NCBI RefSeq assembly: GCF_002104765.1
Contig: NZ_NCXM01000001.1
Span: 186,001-250,000, forward strand
DNA: 64,000 nucleotides
Reading direction: 5' to 3'
Source of the DNA: Mycolicibacterium vulneris
GTDB taxonomy: Bacteria; Actinomycetota; Actinomycetes; Mycobacteriales; Mycobacteriaceae
Positions 7,846 to 17,033 of this stretch are shown piece by piece (positions within the stretch are counted from its first letter, which is position 1; the number at the start of each line of letters is the position of its first letter). The notes beneath the pieces were generated by a model. It saw nothing but the letters and a program-made list of their open reading frames with translations, did no database searches and was not told the DNA's origin. Made by a program: the position numbers and the translations under genes.

Positions 7846-8367
7846 ATGACAGTCCCCAAGGAAGCCGAAGGACTCATCGGCAGCCATTACCGCGCACCGG
7901 ACTACTTCGAGGTCGGTCGCGAGAAGATTCGTGAGTTCGCGCTGGCGATCAAGGACGACCACCCGGCCCACTTCGACGAGAGTGAATCCGAAAATGCCGG
8001 GTACACGGACATGGTGGCGCCGCTGACGTTCCTCGCGATCGCCGGGCGCCGAGTGCAGCTGGAAATTTTCACCAAGTTCAGCATTCCGATCAACATCGCT
8101 CGGGTCATCCACCGCGATCAGAAATTCAAGTTCCACCGGCCGATCCTGGCCCACGATAGGCTGTACTTCGACACCTATCTCGACTCGGTGATTGAGTCCC
8201 ACGGCACCGTGCTGGCGGAGATCCGCAGCGAAGTGACCGACGCCGATGGAAAGCCGATCGTCACGAGTGTCGTCACGATGCTGGGAGAGTCTTCAAACCA
8301 AGAGGACGTCGAAGCTACCGCCGCGGCAGTGGCATCCATATCCGCTGGGAAGTTAGGGGCGCAGTAA
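7846..8367 (+). CDS. MaoC/FAS1-like hot-dog dehydratase domain protein (Rv0504c-like)
   Basis: 173 residues, a single hot-dog fold resembling the N-terminal (FAS1-type) MaoC dehydratases such as HadA/Had[22 protein letters not shown], a PAHFDESE segment and [12 protein letters not shown], later [18 protein letters not shown]. HadA and HadC are non-catalytic partners of the dehydratase HadB in mycolic acid elongation, and this protein probably also lacks the hydratase catalytic pair, but its partner is unknown. The ATG at 7846 is used because family homology starts at [11 protein letters not shown]. It is followed with no gap by cmaA2 (TAA at 8365-8367, ATG at 8368), suggesting coupling to mycolate modification. 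Confidence 0.85.
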   Translation: MTVPKEAEGLIGSHYRAPDYFEVGREKIREFALAIKDDHPAHFDESESENAGYTDMVAPLTFLAIAGRRVQLEIFTKFSIPINIARVIHRDQKFKFHRPILAHDRLYFDTYLDSVIESHGTVLAEIRSEVTDADGKPIVTSVVTMLGESSNQEDVEATAAAVASISAGKLGAQ

Positions 8368-9297
8368 ATGTCTGCACACGGGGACACGGGAAGCACGCAA
8401 CTGAAGCCGCCGGTCGAGAAGGTCCGGTCGCACTACGACAAATCGAACGAGTTCTTCAAGCTCTGGCTTGACCCGTCGATGACTTACAGCTGCGGTTACT
8501 TCGACGAAAACCCGGACCCGCAGAATCTGACCAAGACGCTGGAAGAGGCGCAGTACGCGAAGCGCAAGCTCGCGCTGGACAAGCTGAACCTCGAGCCCGG
8601 CATGACGCTGCTGGACATCGGCAGCGGCTGGGGCTCGACCATGCGGCATGCCGTCGCCGAGTACGACGTCAACGTCATCGGTCTGACGCTCAGCGAGAAC
8701 CAGCACGCCCACTGCGTGGCGGAATTCGAAAAGATGGACAGCCCCCGCCGCAAGGAGGTGCGGATCCAGGGCTGGGAGGAATTCCCCGGCGACGAACCGA
8801 TCGACCGCATCGTGTCACTGGGCGCCTTCGAGCACTTCGCCGACGGCGCCGGTGACGCCGGATACGAGCGTTACGCCACCTTCTTCAAAAAGTACTACGA
8901 CCTGCTGCCCGACGATGGCCGGATGCTGCTGCACACCATCGTGGTGCCCACCGCCGAGGAGGGCAGAGCGATGGGCTTGCAGGTGAACATGACCCTGCTG
9001 CGGTTCATCAGTTTCATCTTGAAGGAGATCTACCCCGGCGGGAAGTTGCCCCAGGTCGACCTGGTCGATAAGTACTCAACCGACGCGGGTTTCAAGATCG
9101 AACGCCACCACTTCATCGGCAAGAACTATGTTCCGACGTTGACCGCTTGGGGGGATGCCCTCGAGGCGCACAAGGACGAGGCGATCGCCCTCAAGGGGCA
9201 GGAGACCTACGACATCTACTTGAAGTACTTGCGGGGCTGCTCCGACCTGTTCCGCGACGGCTACACCAACGTCTGCCAGTTCACGATGGTCAAGTAG
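8368..9297 (+). CDS. cmaA2: Cyclopropane mycolic acid synthase 2
   Basis: 309 residues, SAM-dependent methyltransferase of the cyclopropane-fatty-acid synthase family, acting on meromycolate double bonds. Motifs: [23 protein letters not shown] at the start (broken here only by numbering), SAM-binding [30 protein letters not shown], and the C-terminal CQFTMVK common to mycolic acid methyltransferases. The insert [14 protein letters not shown] is a CmaA2 hallmark absent from PcaA and UmaA here. CmaA2 makes trans-cyclopropanes and, redundantly, cis ones in M. tuberculosis. It is the last gene of the serB1 group and is followed by a strong hairpin terminator. Confidence 0.93.
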   Translation: MSAHGDTGSTQLKPPVEKVRSHYDKSNEFFKLWLDPSMTYSCGYFDENPDPQNLTKTLEEAQYAKRKLALDKLNLEPGMTLLDIGSGWGSTMRHAVAEYDVNVIGLTLSENQHAHCVAEFEKMDSPRRKEVRIQGWEEFPGDEPIDRIVSLGAFEHFADGAGDAGYERYATFFKKYYDLLPDDGRMLLHTIVVPTAEEGRAMGLQVNMTLLRFISFILKEIYPGGKLPQVDLVDKYSTDAGFKIERHHFIGKNYVPTLTAWGDALEAHKDEAIALKGQETYDIYLKYLRGCSDLFRDGYTNVCQFTMVK

Positions 9298-9315
9298 TCG
9301 GCCTCTTCAAAGGTC

Positions 9316-9350
9316 AACGCCACCGCGGATTTCCGCGGTGGCGTTTCCTT
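9316..9350. terminator. Intrinsic terminator between convergent cmaA2 and acyltransferase genes
   Basis: A perfect 13-bp inverted repeat (AACGCCACCGCGG at 9316-9328 and its complement at 9333-9345, loop ATTT) followed by TCCTTTT. It lies 18 bp after the cmaA2 stop and 23 bp from the opposing stop, and could end transcription from both sides. Confidence 0.85.
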
Positions 9351-9368
9351 TTGCGCGGCTCGGCCGGA

Positions 9369-10433
9369 TCAGCCGAAGAAGATGTTGCGGCGGCCGGCGA
9401 GCAGCCGGTACAGCGTCTGCTGGATGGTCTCGCGCACCTGGTCGGTCAGCTCGAAGGTGACCATCGGGTCGTCGGCGTCGGAGGCCGCGTAGTCGTCGGT
9501 GTAGATCGGCTCACCGAACGCGATGTGCCATTTCGACGGCAGCGGCACCAGACCCACGGGCCCGGCCAGCGGGAACAGCGGCGTGATCGGGAAGTACGGC
9601 AGTCCGAACAGCCGCGCCAGCAGCTTCACGTCGGTCAGCATCGGGTATATCTCCTCGGACCCGATGATCGAGCAGGGAATGATCGGCGCCTTGGTCCGCA
9701 GCGCCGCGGTGACGAATCCGCCACGGCCGAACCGCTGCAGCCGGTAGCGGTCCTCGAACCGCTTGCCCAGCCCCTTGTAGCCCTCCGGGAACACGGCAGT
9801 GAGCTCGCCGGCGGCGAGCAACCGGTGCGCGTCCGTCGTGCAGGCCATGGTGTGGCCGGCCTTGCGGGCCGCCTCACCCACGACGGGCAGATCGAACACC
9901 ATGTCGGCGGCCAGCAGCCGCATGTCCCGGTGCGCGGGGTGCTCGTCGTGGACGGCCACCGACAGCATCAACCCGTCGAACGGCAGCACGCCGGCGTGGT
10001 TGGCGACCACCAGCGCGGCGCCGTCATCCGGCAGGTTCTCGATCCCGCTCACCTCGACCCGGAACCAGGACCGGAAGAACGGCCGCAGCAACGGCCGAAC
10101 GATCGCGCTGTTGAAGTGCGGGTCGAATCCGAACTCGTCGACGCTGTAGTCGCCGGTGAGTCGCTGACGGAGGAATCCGGCGACCGAGGCGACGCGCTGT
10201 GCGAGGTCGTTCAGCGGTGCGTCGGCGGACGATGACCCCGCGGCGCGGCGGTGCTCGTCGATTTCGCGGACCACCGCGGCTATCTGCTCGGCCGACGCAC
10301 GGCCGTTCGGATCGGACAGTAACGAAGGATGCTGGCGAGATGACTCTGCTCTTTGATCGGCTCTCCGACGAGCCGCTACCCGACCCCGATTACTGTGCAG
10401 TGGAATGACATTCGCTCTGGTTTCACCCGCCAC
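9369..10433 (-). CDS. PlsC-type acyltransferase (Rv0502-like)
   Basis: 354 residues. The acyltransferase signature NHAGVLPFD (HxxxxD, catalytic His and Asp), the substrate-binding block AVFPEGYKGLGKRFEDRY and the PIIPCSIIGSEEIYP segment place it in the lysophospholipid/glycerol-3-phosphate acyltransferase family. The acceptor is unknown. The first ~90 residues are hydrophilic and specific to mycobacterial homologues. The GTG at 10433 (VAGETRANVIPLH) is used because the homologue in M. tuberculosis starts there; an ATG eight codons upstream would overlap the galE2-like stop. It follows that gene by 5 bp, so the two are cotranscribed. Confidence 0.88.
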   Translation of the reverse strand: MAGETRANVIPLHSNRGRVAARRRADQRAESSRQHPSLLSDPNGRASAEQIAAVVREIDEHRRAAGSSSADAPLNDLAQRVASVAGFLRQRLTGDYSVDEFGFDPHFNSAIVRPLLRPFFRSWFRVEVSGIENLPDDGAALVVANHAGVLPFDGLMLSVAVHDEHPAHRDMRLLAADMVFDLPVVGEAARKAGHTMACTTDAHRLLAAGELTAVFPEGYKGLGKRFEDRYRLQRFGRGGFVTAALRTKAPIIPCSIIGSEEIYPMLTDVKLLARLFGLPYFPITPLFPLAGPVGLVPLPSKWHIAFGEPIYTDDYAASDADDPMVTFELTDQVRETIQQTLYRLLAGRRNIFFG

Positions 10434-10438
10434 GATAC

Positions 10439-11566
10439 CTACCTGACACCACCCCACGGAATTGGATTTCGGCTACCCCAGCGCTGAGCTAGAGATATGG
10501 CGCGACCTTCCCAGGAGCGTACCCGATGTGGGTCGATTATGGGAGTCAGGCTGCGGCCGCGAACGTAGTCGTCAAAGGCCTCCGCCGTCGACCATTTCGG
10601 CTGATAGCCAAGTTCTGATCGCATCCGACTGGTATCCATGACACGGCCATAACTCAAGTAATCAAACTGATCACGACTGATCTCGTTGTAACGGTTTGCG
10701 CGCCGTAACGAATCGAGGGCCCATACGCCGAAACCCGGTACCGGCAAAGGAATCCGGCCGGCCCGCCGGATCGCCTGCGACAGCATGATGATGCCCTCGG
10801 CGGCGATGTTGAACGTTCCCGCCTTGCCCGCCATCGCCGCGCGCTCCAGCGCACCCAGCGCATCCTGCTCGTGCAGCAGTTGCAGTCGTGCGTCGCGGCC
10901 GAACATGGTGGGCACCAAAGGTCCTGCCAGATAACGCGACAGCGTGGTGTCCATCGCCGGGCCGATCATGTTGCCCAGCCGCAGGATCGTCACCGCGATG
11001 TCCGGCCGGCGCCGTCCCAAACCGCGCGCGTAGGCCTCGATGTCGAGGCTGTCCTTGGCGAAACCGTTGCGGAACGGTCGGCGGCTGGTGCTGTCCTCGG
11101 TGAACATCACCGGATCGTGTGCGCTCGAGCCGTAGACCTCGGACGTCGATTTGAGCACCACCCGGCGCACCGAGGGAGCCTTCTGGCAGGCCGCGAAAAG
11201 CTGCATCGCGCCCATCACGTTGATCTCTTTCAACGCCGCGGTGCCACCGGATCGCGGCGCGTACGACGCCGCCGCAGCATGCACCACCGTGTCGACGTCG
11301 CCGTTGCGAATCACCTTGGCTATGAAGGGATTACGGATGTCGGCCCGGACGAACTCGGCGCGTCCCATCCGGCGCAGCATGTCCTTGCTCGGTGCTATCG
11401 CATCGACCGCGATGACCCCATTGATCATCGGGTTCTGCGCGAGCCGAGCCGTCAGGTAGCCACCCAGAAACCGGCAGGCACCAGTGACCAGCACGACCTT
11501 GGGGTAGTGCACCGTGTTGCCTGCGGTGTCACCCGGCCCTGCGTTGTCCCCATTCGACGGATCCAC
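10439..11566 (-). CDS. galE2: Extended SDR, GalE2-like (atypical)
   Basis: 375 residues from a GTG. It is annotated as UDP-glucose 4-epimerase in M. tuberculosis (Rv0501), and the fold is an extended short-chain dehydrogenase: KVVLVTGACRFLGGYL for NAD binding, DTVVHAAAAS, and KSTSEVYGSS around the catalytic Ser. However, where epimerases have YxxxK this protein reads NGFAK, so the catalytic tyrosine seems missing and an epimerase role is doubtful. Position next to an acyltransferase suggests envelope lipid or glycan metabolism, but the substrate is unknown. It lies 51 bp downstream of bS22. Confidence 0.82.
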   Translation of the reverse strand: MDPSNGDNAGPGDTAGNTVHYPKVVLVTGACRFLGGYLTARLAQNPMINGVIAVDAIAPSKDMLRRMGRAEFVRADIRNPFIAKVIRNGDVDTVVHAAAASYAPRSGGTAALKEINVMGAMQLFAACQKAPSVRRVVLKSTSEVYGSSAHDPVMFTEDSTSRRPFRNGFAKDSLDIEAYARGLGRRRPDIAVTILRLGNMIGPAMDTTLSRYLAGPLVPTMFGRDARLQLLHEQDALGALERAAMAGKAGTFNIAAEGIIMLSQAIRRAGRIPLPVPGFGVWALDSLRRANRYNEISRDQFDYLSYGRVMDTSRMRSELGYQPKWSTAEAFDDYVRGRSLTPIIDPHRVRSWEGRAISLAQRWGSRNPIPWGGVR

Positions 11567-11617
11567 CCGGACAGCCTATCGGCCAGGCGAGATGGCGGCA
11601 CCATGCCGCGGGCGGGG

Positions 11618-11719
11618 TTACTTACCGAGTTTTCTGCGCTGCACCCGGGTACGACGCAGCAGCTTGCGGTGCTTCTTCTTCGACATACGCTTGCGCCGCT
11701 TCTTAATTACTGAACCCAT
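11618..11719 (-). CDS. Small ribosomal subunit protein bS22 (33 residues)
   Basis: A 33-residue, strongly basic protein, [19 protein letters not shown] followed by [14 protein letters not shown], of the AURKAIP1/COX24 type. It is identical or nearly so to the actinobacterial protein recognised in mycobacterial ribosome structures as bS22 (Rv0500B region). Start ATG 11719, stop TAA. It is too short for most gene finders. The gene lies between the excisionase-like regulator and galE2-like gene, on the same strand as both, with a 147-bp upstream space that may carry its promoter. Confidence 0.92.
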
Positions 11720-11866
11720 GAACTCCGCTATCTGACCGTGACCTGCTTCAAAGATTGGACCCGGACACTTTACCCGGCGGAACGCACCGAACACCAAACC
11801 GGCGTCGGCCGATCGCCGCGCAACCGCGGAGCCTGGGGTGCCGCCGGCGAGCGGCACCGTTTCAGG

Positions 11867-12124
11867 TCAGCCGGCGTCGAAGTAGGACGTCTCCAGCATG
11901 TCGTGGACAGCCTTGGCGTGCACCCGGAAGGACCGGCCCACCCGGACCGCAGGCAGCTCGCCGTTATGCACCAGCCGGTACACCGTCATCTTGGAGACCC
12001 GCATCAATGCGGCCACCTCGGCGACGGTGAGAAACTGCGTCCTGCCCTGCTGGCTGTCAACGGAACTGGCGTCCCGTGGCTTACCTGCAGCATCTCGCGC
12101 TGATGGCCCGTTACTAGACGTCAT
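11867..12124 (-). CDS. Excisionase-like winged-helix DNA-binding protein (Rv0500A-like)
   Basis: 85 residues. Residues ~28-80 are a MerR/excisionase-type HTH_17 domain: FLTVAEVAALMRVSKMTVYRLVHNGELPAVRVG, then FRVHAKAV. The N-terminal ~27 residues are disordered and polar. No integrase or phage gene lies nearby, so despite the family name it is probably a chromosomal regulator and not a phage excisionase. It is located as Rv0500A, downstream of proC on the same strand. The start ATG at 12124 is the only good one. Confidence 0.88.
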   Translation of the reverse strand: MTSSNGPSARDAAGKPRDASSVDSQQGRTQFLTVAEVAALMRVSKMTVYRLVHNGELPAVRVGRSFRVHAKAVHDMLETSYFDAG

Positions 12125-12152
12125 CGCAACCCAATCATGTCAGGCACGCGCA

Positions 12153-12178
12153 TGCCAGCGGCTTCCCCTCCGCTGGCA
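12153..12178. other. Hairpin between proC and the excisionase-like gene
   Basis: TGCCAGCGG (12153-12161) and CCGCTGGCA (12170-12178) form a 9-bp perfect stem with an 8-nt loop. It lies downstream of proC and 28 bp upstream of the next start. There is no U-tract on the minus strand, so it may be an attenuating structure or processing site and not a classical terminator. Confidence 0.4.
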
Positions 12179-12262
12179 CCCACACGTGCTTACACAAGGA
12201 GAATAGCGGGACTAATGGGGTTACTGGTACTGGTGGGGGACAATCAATTCAAAAAACTTGGA

Positions 12263-13150
12263 TTACTCTGATGTAATTCTTAGCTGCTCAGAGCGCATTT
12301 TGGCGGCCTGAACGGCCGCGTCGACCGCCGCTCGCAGGCCCCCCCGTTCCAGCTCACGCAGGCCCGCCGCGGTGGTACCGCCGGGCGAGGTCACCGTCGC
12401 CCTCAGCTGCGTCGCCGTGGCGTCCACCCGCAGTCCCGGGGTCTCGGCCTCGCCCAGCTGCCGATCGGCGTCCATGCGCTCGAGCAGCATCGCGGCCGAG
12501 CCCGCCATGGTCTGCGCGGTCAGGTCGGCGGCCACCTCACGGCTGAGACCCGCGGCGACGCCGGCGTCGACCAAGGCCTCGACCAGCAGGAAGAAATACG
12601 CGGGTCCGGAGCCCGACAGCGCGGTTACGGCGTCCATCTGGCCCTCCGGGACGCTCAGCACGCCGCCGACCGAGTCGAACAGCGCCGAGACGCCTTCGAG
12701 CTGCGGCGCGGTGACGAACCTGCCCTTGGCCAGCGCCGTGACCCCGGCACCGACCAGGGCCGCCGCGTTCGGCATGGCCCGCACCACCGGCGTCCCGGCC
12801 GGAAGCTTCGACTCGAAGTAGGTGATGGTGATCCCGGCCGCGACCGTGACAAAGACCTGCTCGGCGGTGTCGCTCTCGGCGGCGGCCGCCGCGCGGGTGA
12901 TCTCCGCCATCACCGACTCGACGTCGGCCGGCTTGACCGCGACCACTACGAACGACGCGTTCTCCACCGCATCGGACACCGAGCTGATCAGCACCGAATA
13001 CGTATCGGCCAGATACTTGGCGCGCTCGGGAACCCGCTCGACCACCACCAGGTCCTTGACCTGCCGGCCCGCCCGCAACAGACCCGACAGCAGTGCCTCC
13101 CCGATGCTGCCGCCACCGATGATCGCGATTCTTGCCATGCCGGACAGCAT
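12263..13150 (-). CDS. proC: Pyrroline-5-carboxylate reductase
   Basis: 295 residues, the last step of proline synthesis, NAD(P)H-dependent reduction of pyrroline-5-carboxylate. The N-terminal Rossmann motif IAIIGGGSIGEALLSGLL, VVVAVKPADV, the VVRAMPNAAALVGAG segment and the C-terminal dimer domain ALSGSGPAYFFLLVEAL, AAQTMAGSA-like QTMAGSAAMLL and TSPGGTTAAGL are canonical. The ATG at 13150 gives the family length; alternatives are the GTG at 13159 and ATG at 13138. It is 15 bp after the thioesterase-like gene, so probably cotranscribed with the genes from ppx onward. Confidence 0.96.
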   Translation of the reverse strand: MLSGMARIAIIGGGSIGEALLSGLLRAGRQVKDLVVVERVPERAKYLADTYSVLISSVSDAVENASFVVVAVKPADVESVMAEITRAAAAAESDTAEQVFVTVAAGITITYFESKLPAGTPVVRAMPNAAALVGAGVTALAKGRFVTAPQLEGVSALFDSVGGVLSVPEGQMDAVTALSGSGPAYFFLLVEALVDAGVAAGLSREVAADLTAQTMAGSAAMLLERMDADRQLGEAETPGLRVDATATQLRATVTSPGGTTAAGLRELERGGLRAAVDAAVQAAKMRSEQLRITSE

Positions 13151-13165
13151 CGCAGACACCGCGTC

Positions 13166-14017
13166 CTAGCGAGCGGCAGGGACCAATGCCAGTTGGCGGG
13201 CCTGGACCACCAGGCGGCCCAGGCTGTCGACGACGGTGTGGTCCTCGTCGAACCAGTCCTGCCCGATCTCGGTGCAGGTCGCGATGATGCGCAGCCAGCC
13301 GTCGGCCGGCAGGCCCCGCAGAAACGCCGTGAGCTGGATCGTGGGAGCCCAGCCGGTACGGTCCACGGCGAAGGTCACCGGCGCCGACAGATCGCCGCAC
13401 ATGAGCGCGAACAGCGCGTCCGGGGCCACCCCTCGGGGGCGCGCCCACATCTGGATCACCGGCGGGCGCCCGTCGCTGCGCGGAGCCATCGTCGACAGCA
13501 CCGGCCGCACGTCGCAGCCCTCCCCCAGGTGCACGAGGCCGGCCAGCGGATGACCCGGCCCGATCGGCTCGATGTCGTCGGGCGGCTCGGGCGCCATCAG
13601 GTCCAGCACCGGGTTGGCCGACAGCAGCGGGTTTGCTACCCCTTCCGAGCCGTCCCGATGCCAGTGCTCGGGCTCGCCGAGGTTCACCACCGCGTGCACC
13701 GCGGTGCGGTCGCCCTGGTTGAGCTCGACGTCGACGACGCTGATCCGGCGGCCCCGCTTGCGAATCGAGGTCACCAACTGCACCTGACCGGGGTCGGGCG
13801 CCCACAGGAAGCTCGCCGACACGGCGACCGGCTGCTGGGCCGGCTCGAGGCCGCCGGACTGGCCGCCGCAGGCGGTGCGGGCGGCGTTGGCGCACAGCGC
13901 CAGCATCGCACCGCCGTGCACCTTGGGACCGATGGTCCAGCGCTTGTCGAGCTCGCCCTCAAAGATGCCTGAACCGACCTCCCGCAACGTCATTGCGGTG
14001 GTGAATAACGCACTCAT
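13166..14017 (-). CDS. Thioesterase-superfamily protein (Rv0499-like)
   Basis: 283 residues, a double hot-dog acyl-CoA thioesterase-like protein: WTIGPKVHGGAMLALCANAA resembles the hot-dog helix of TesB/4HBT_3 proteins, followed by SASFLWAPDPGQVQL and SVVDVELNQGDRTAVHA. The C-terminal half repeats the fold (WAPTIQLTAFLRGLPADGW). Substrate unknown. It follows the TIM-barrel gene by 24 bp and precedes proC by 15 bp. The ATG at 14017 is used; an internal ATG eight codons in (MTLREVGSG) is a plausible alternative. Confidence 0.82.
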   Translation of the reverse strand: MSALFTTAMTLREVGSGIFEGELDKRWTIGPKVHGGAMLALCANAARTACGGQSGGLEPAQQPVAVSASFLWAPDPGQVQLVTSIRKRGRRISVVDVELNQGDRTAVHAVVNLGEPEHWHRDGSEGVANPLLSANPVLDLMAPEPPDDIEPIGPGHPLAGLVHLGEGCDVRPVLSTMAPRSDGRPPVIQMWARPRGVAPDALFALMCGDLSAPVTFAVDRTGWAPTIQLTAFLRGLPADGWLRIIATCTEIGQDWFDEDHTVVDSLGRLVVQARQLALVPAAR

Positions 14018-14041
14018 GTGTCTGGATTTCCCCCGGCTTGT

Positions 14042-14884
14042 TCAGCGCAGCAGATGCGTGCGGGCAAACTGCAGCGATTCGGCGAGCATGTCCTCGCGCT
14101 CGTTGGCGGAACGCGCGCTGGACGTCGACACCTCCAGGATGACGTGCCCGGCGAAGTGGCTGCCGGCCAGCATCTGGCACACCTCGGCGGTGGGTTGCGT
14201 GCCGCGACCAGGCACCAGGTGCTCGTCGGCGGGCAGGCCGTTGCCGTCGCACAGGTGCAGGTGCACCAGCCCCGCCCCCATCCGCTGCGCCATGTCGAGT
14301 GAGTCGGTGCCCGCGGTCGCGGTGTGGGACAGGTCCAGCGTGTAGTGCGCATGGTTGCCGTCGAGCGGGTCGTAGGAGGGCGCGAACGCGGAGATCGCCG
14401 GGCCGGGCCCGCCACCGCGCTTGCGCATCCGTTCCAGCGACTGGCCCGCTCCGAAGAACCGGTCGGCCCGGAACGGGAACATGTTCTCCACCGCGACCAT
14501 CACGTCGCTGGACGCTTCCAGCTTCGCCACCTGTTCGGAGAAACCCTCGGCGTAGCGCCGCTGCCAGCGAAACGGCGGGTGCACCACCACGGTCTGCGCG
14601 CCCAGCTGTTCGGCGGCGCGCACGCTGCGATCCAGCTTGGGGACCGGGTTGGCACCCCACACCCGCTGCGAGATCAGCAGGCAGGGCGCGTGCACGGACA
14701 ACACCGGGACGCTGTAGTGCCGCGACAGCTTCTCGACGGCGGCGACGTCCTGGCTGACCGACTCGGCCCACACCATCAGCTCGACGCCGTCGTAGCCGAG
14801 CCGGGCCGCGTACTCGAAGGCCGCCTCGGCCCGCAACGGGTACACCGAAGCCGTGGAAAGGCCGACTTTGATGGCGGGGCGCAC
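14042..14884 (-). CDS. Sugar phosphate isomerase/epimerase-type TIM barrel protein (Rv0498-like)
   Basis: 280 residues from a GTG. AP_endonuclease_2/xylose isomerase-like barrel: GYDGVELMVW, VLSVHAPCLL, TVVVHPPFRWQ, MVAVENMFP and the metal-binding VHLHLCDG and HVILEVS segments with conserved His and Glu. The substrate cannot be told. It lies 15 bp after the Pro/acidic membrane protein gene on the same strand, within the ppx-proC gene run, an arrangement conserved in mycobacteria as I remember it. Confidence 0.85.
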   Translation of the reverse strand: MRPAIKVGLSTASVYPLRAEAAFEYAARLGYDGVELMVWAESVSQDVAAVEKLSRHYSVPVLSVHAPCLLISQRVWGANPVPKLDRSVRAAEQLGAQTVVVHPPFRWQRRYAEGFSEQVAKLEASSDVMVAVENMFPFRADRFFGAGQSLERMRKRGGGPGPAISAFAPSYDPLDGNHAHYTLDLSHTATAGTDSLDMAQRMGAGLVHLHLCDGNGLPADEHLVPGRGTQPTAEVCQMLAGSHFAGHVILEVSTSSARSANEREDMLAESLQFARTHLLR

Positions 14885-14899
14885 TGTTTACGGTGCCGC

Positions 14900-15892
14900 T
14901 TAGCCCGATTGCAACGACAGCGCCAAGGGTCCCAGGGTGATCAGCGCACCCACCGCGACCGCGATCAACGTGCTGGCGATGTCCTCGGTCTTGCGGACCA
15001 CCCGCACCCCGGCCACCAGGCCCAGGATGACCAGCACCGATAGCACCAGCGCCACCAGGCTGTTCCAGCGCCACAGCTGGTCGAAGGCCACGAACAGCCC
15101 GCCGCCGAACGCGACGGCCAGCATCGACTGCAACACGACCACGCCGCCGTGCCACACCGCGTCGAACCTGCCGTGCTCCAGGTGAGCATCCGCGGCGGCG
15201 TCCGCGTGCCGGTCCTCGAGATCGAGGTGCTCGTCGTCGCGGAGCACTCCGGCCGGCAGCGGCCCCGAGCCGTCCTCGTCGTCCTCGTCCTCCCCGGATC
15301 GCAGGAAGGAACGCACGTAGGCGGAGTCCTCCAGCGCCGGCTCGGCCTCGCGCACTTCGGAGTCCATGACGTCCACCGGGACGTCGGCGTAATGGTCCAG
15401 CGGGTCGAAGCTCATGTCCTCGGCTCCCGAGCCGGCCTGGCCGGTGCCATTGGCGGACGAGCCGGGGGGGCCGGCTTCGGGCAACGGCCGCGGGTATTCG
15501 CTGCGCTCGGGCCCCGGCGCGCGCTTGGGCAGCGGCGGTGACTTGGGCCAGCGCGGCTCGGGCTCGGACCAGTAGGGCGCTTTGGGCTCGGCCTTGGTCA
15601 CCGGCTCGGCGGCGGCCTGCCGGGCGGCAGGCTCGGCGGGCGGGGCCGCATCGACCGCGTCCATCGTGTCGGTGGCTTCGTTGGCGTTGCGCGCGGGTTC
15701 GTCGTCGTCATCGCGGATCACCGGGAGGTCGCCGGTCAGTTCGGCGACGGTCACCGAGTCGCTGTCGCCGCGCCTGCGGCGACGCCGCCGGGTGACCGCC
15801 GGGGCGCCGATGGTTCCGTTTCTCGCCAGCAATTCGGCAACCGAGATGGGCCGGGTGCCGGGGCTCTCGGTCTCGGAGTGCGGTCCGGTCAT
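14900..15892 (-). CDS. Membrane protein with long acidic N-terminal region (Rv0497-like)
   Basis: 330 residues. About residues 1-235 are hydrophilic, starting with [13 protein letters not shown], a patch of eight basic residues (TRRRRRRRG) and then acidic Ala/Pro/Glu-rich sequence. Residues ~245-330 hold three hydrophobic segments ([40 protein letters not shown], and [17 protein letters not shown]). The [11 protein letters not shown] motif occurs near the N-termini of several mycobacterial membrane proteins. Function unknown. The start overlaps the ppx stop by 4 bp (ATGA), so the two are coupled. Confidence 0.85.
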   Translation of the reverse strand: MTGPHSETESPGTRPISVAELLARNGTIGAPAVTRRRRRRRGDSDSVTVAELTGDLPVIRDDDDEPARNANEATDTMDAVDAAPPAEPAARQAAAEPVTKAEPKAPYWSEPEPRWPKSPPLPKRAPGPERSEYPRPLPEAGPPGSSANGTGQAGSGAEDMSFDPLDHYADVPVDVMDSEVREAEPALEDSAYVRSFLRSGEDEDDEDGSGPLPAGVLRDDEHLDLEDRHADAAADAHLEHGRFDAVWHGGVVVLQSMLAVAFGGGLFVAFDQLWRWNSLVALVLSVLVILGLVAGVRVVRKTEDIASTLIAVAVGALITLGPLALSLQSG

Positions 15893-16905
15893 GGTTTGTC
15901 GCCTCTCGATCGGTTCTGATTCCGATCAACTACCTGACCTCCAGCATTGCGCACCGAAGGCTCCATGAGGGCCGATCCGTCGGCTTCGCTGTCGAGTTTG
16001 CGCAAGATGAGACCTTCCCGTAATGCCCACGGGCAAATATCCACCGATTCGATCGACAGCGCTCGCATACTTGCCTCCGCCACCAGAGCACCCGCAACGA
16101 TCTGCGGTGCCCGCTCGGCGCTCACTCCTTCCAGTTCTGCCCGGTCAGCGGTCGTCATCCTAGAGATGAAAGATATGAGTTGTCTGAGGCCGTTTGCTGT
16201 AAGCGTCCTCTTGACCCGCGGTCCAGCGCCCGACGGCGCCGCACCGGTGAGCCGGGCCAGCGAGCGGAATGTCTTCGACGTCGCCACGGTCAGGTCGGGA
16301 TTACCCGCCTCCAGGATGTTCACGCTGGCTTCGGAGAGCTCGGCGTCCAGCCAGTCCCGCAGCATCGCCACCCGGCGCCGGCCGGGCGGATCGTCGGGCA
16401 GCCACTCGCGGGTGAGCCGTCCGGCGCCCAGCGGCAGTGACAACGCGACCTCGGGCTCCTCGTCCACGCCGCTGGACATCTCCAGCGAGCCGCCGCCGAT
16501 GTCCAGGTTGATGATGCGGCCCGCGCTCCACCCGTACCACCGGCGCACCGCCAGGAAGGTCAGCCGCGACTCGTCGACGCCGGTCAGCACCCGCAGTTCG
16601 ACGCCGGTCTCCTTGCGGACCCGGCTCAGCACGTCCTCGGAGTTGCCGGCGTCGCGGACGGCGGATGTGGCGAAGGCCATCAGCTCCGCGCATCCCGAAC
16701 TGTCGGCGATCTTGGCGAATTCGTCGATCGTGGAGATCAGCTTCTCGGCACCGCGTTTGGTGATCTTGCCGGCACTGTCGGTGGCCTCGGCCAGCCGCAG
16801 GGTGGCCTTCGTCGAACTCATCGGCGTCGGATGACCGCCGCGGTGGGCATCCACCACCAGCAGATGCACCGTGTTGCTGCCCACGTCGAGAACGCCCAAT
16901 CGCAC
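15889..16905 (-). CDS. ppx1: Exopolyphosphatase (Ppx/GppA family, Ppx1-like)
   Basis: 338 residues from a GTG. The ASKHA fold is clear: [19 protein letters not shown] for phosphate 1, then [15 protein letters not shown] for phosphate 2. It is a short two-domain form without the C-terminal HD region. In M. tuberculosis the counterpart Rv0496 hydrolyses short-chain polyphosphate, and a link to (p)ppGpp levels is reported. Basic C-terminal tail ([12 protein letters not shown]). It heads the minus-strand series ppx-Rv0497-like-Rv0498-like-Rv0499-like-proC, and the 128-bp space to the divergent gene at 17034 holds promoters for both. Confidence 0.93.
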   Translation of the reverse strand: MRLGVLDVGSNTVHLLVVDAHRGGHPTPMSSTKATLRLAEATDSAGKITKRGAEKLISTIDEFAKIADSSGCAELMAFATSAVRDAGNSEDVLSRVRKETGVELRVLTGVDESRLTFLAVRRWYGWSAGRIINLDIGGGSLEMSSGVDEEPEVALSLPLGAGRLTREWLPDDPPGRRRVAMLRDWLDAELSEASVNILEAGNPDLTVATSKTFRSLARLTGAAPSGAGPRVKRTLTANGLRQLISFISRMTTADRAELEGVSAERAPQIVAGALVAEASMRALSIESVDICPWALREGLILRKLDSEADGSALMEPSVRNAGGQVVDRNQNRSRGDKP

Positions 16906-17033
16906 GTAAACAAACTAACGAAGCCCCGGGGGCGGTGCGTTGCGCGACCCGGTTAACCCGCCGTGAGCGCTGCCATACGGACCCCGAGTGTCAGCGGCTC
17001 AACTGGCCCGAACAGTGGTCTAACGTGGACTGC

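Noticed and set aside
11867..12124. Excisionase-like gene as a sign of a prophage
   Set aside because: No integrase, att site or phage gene nearby, and the gene is conserved beside proC in mycobacteria.
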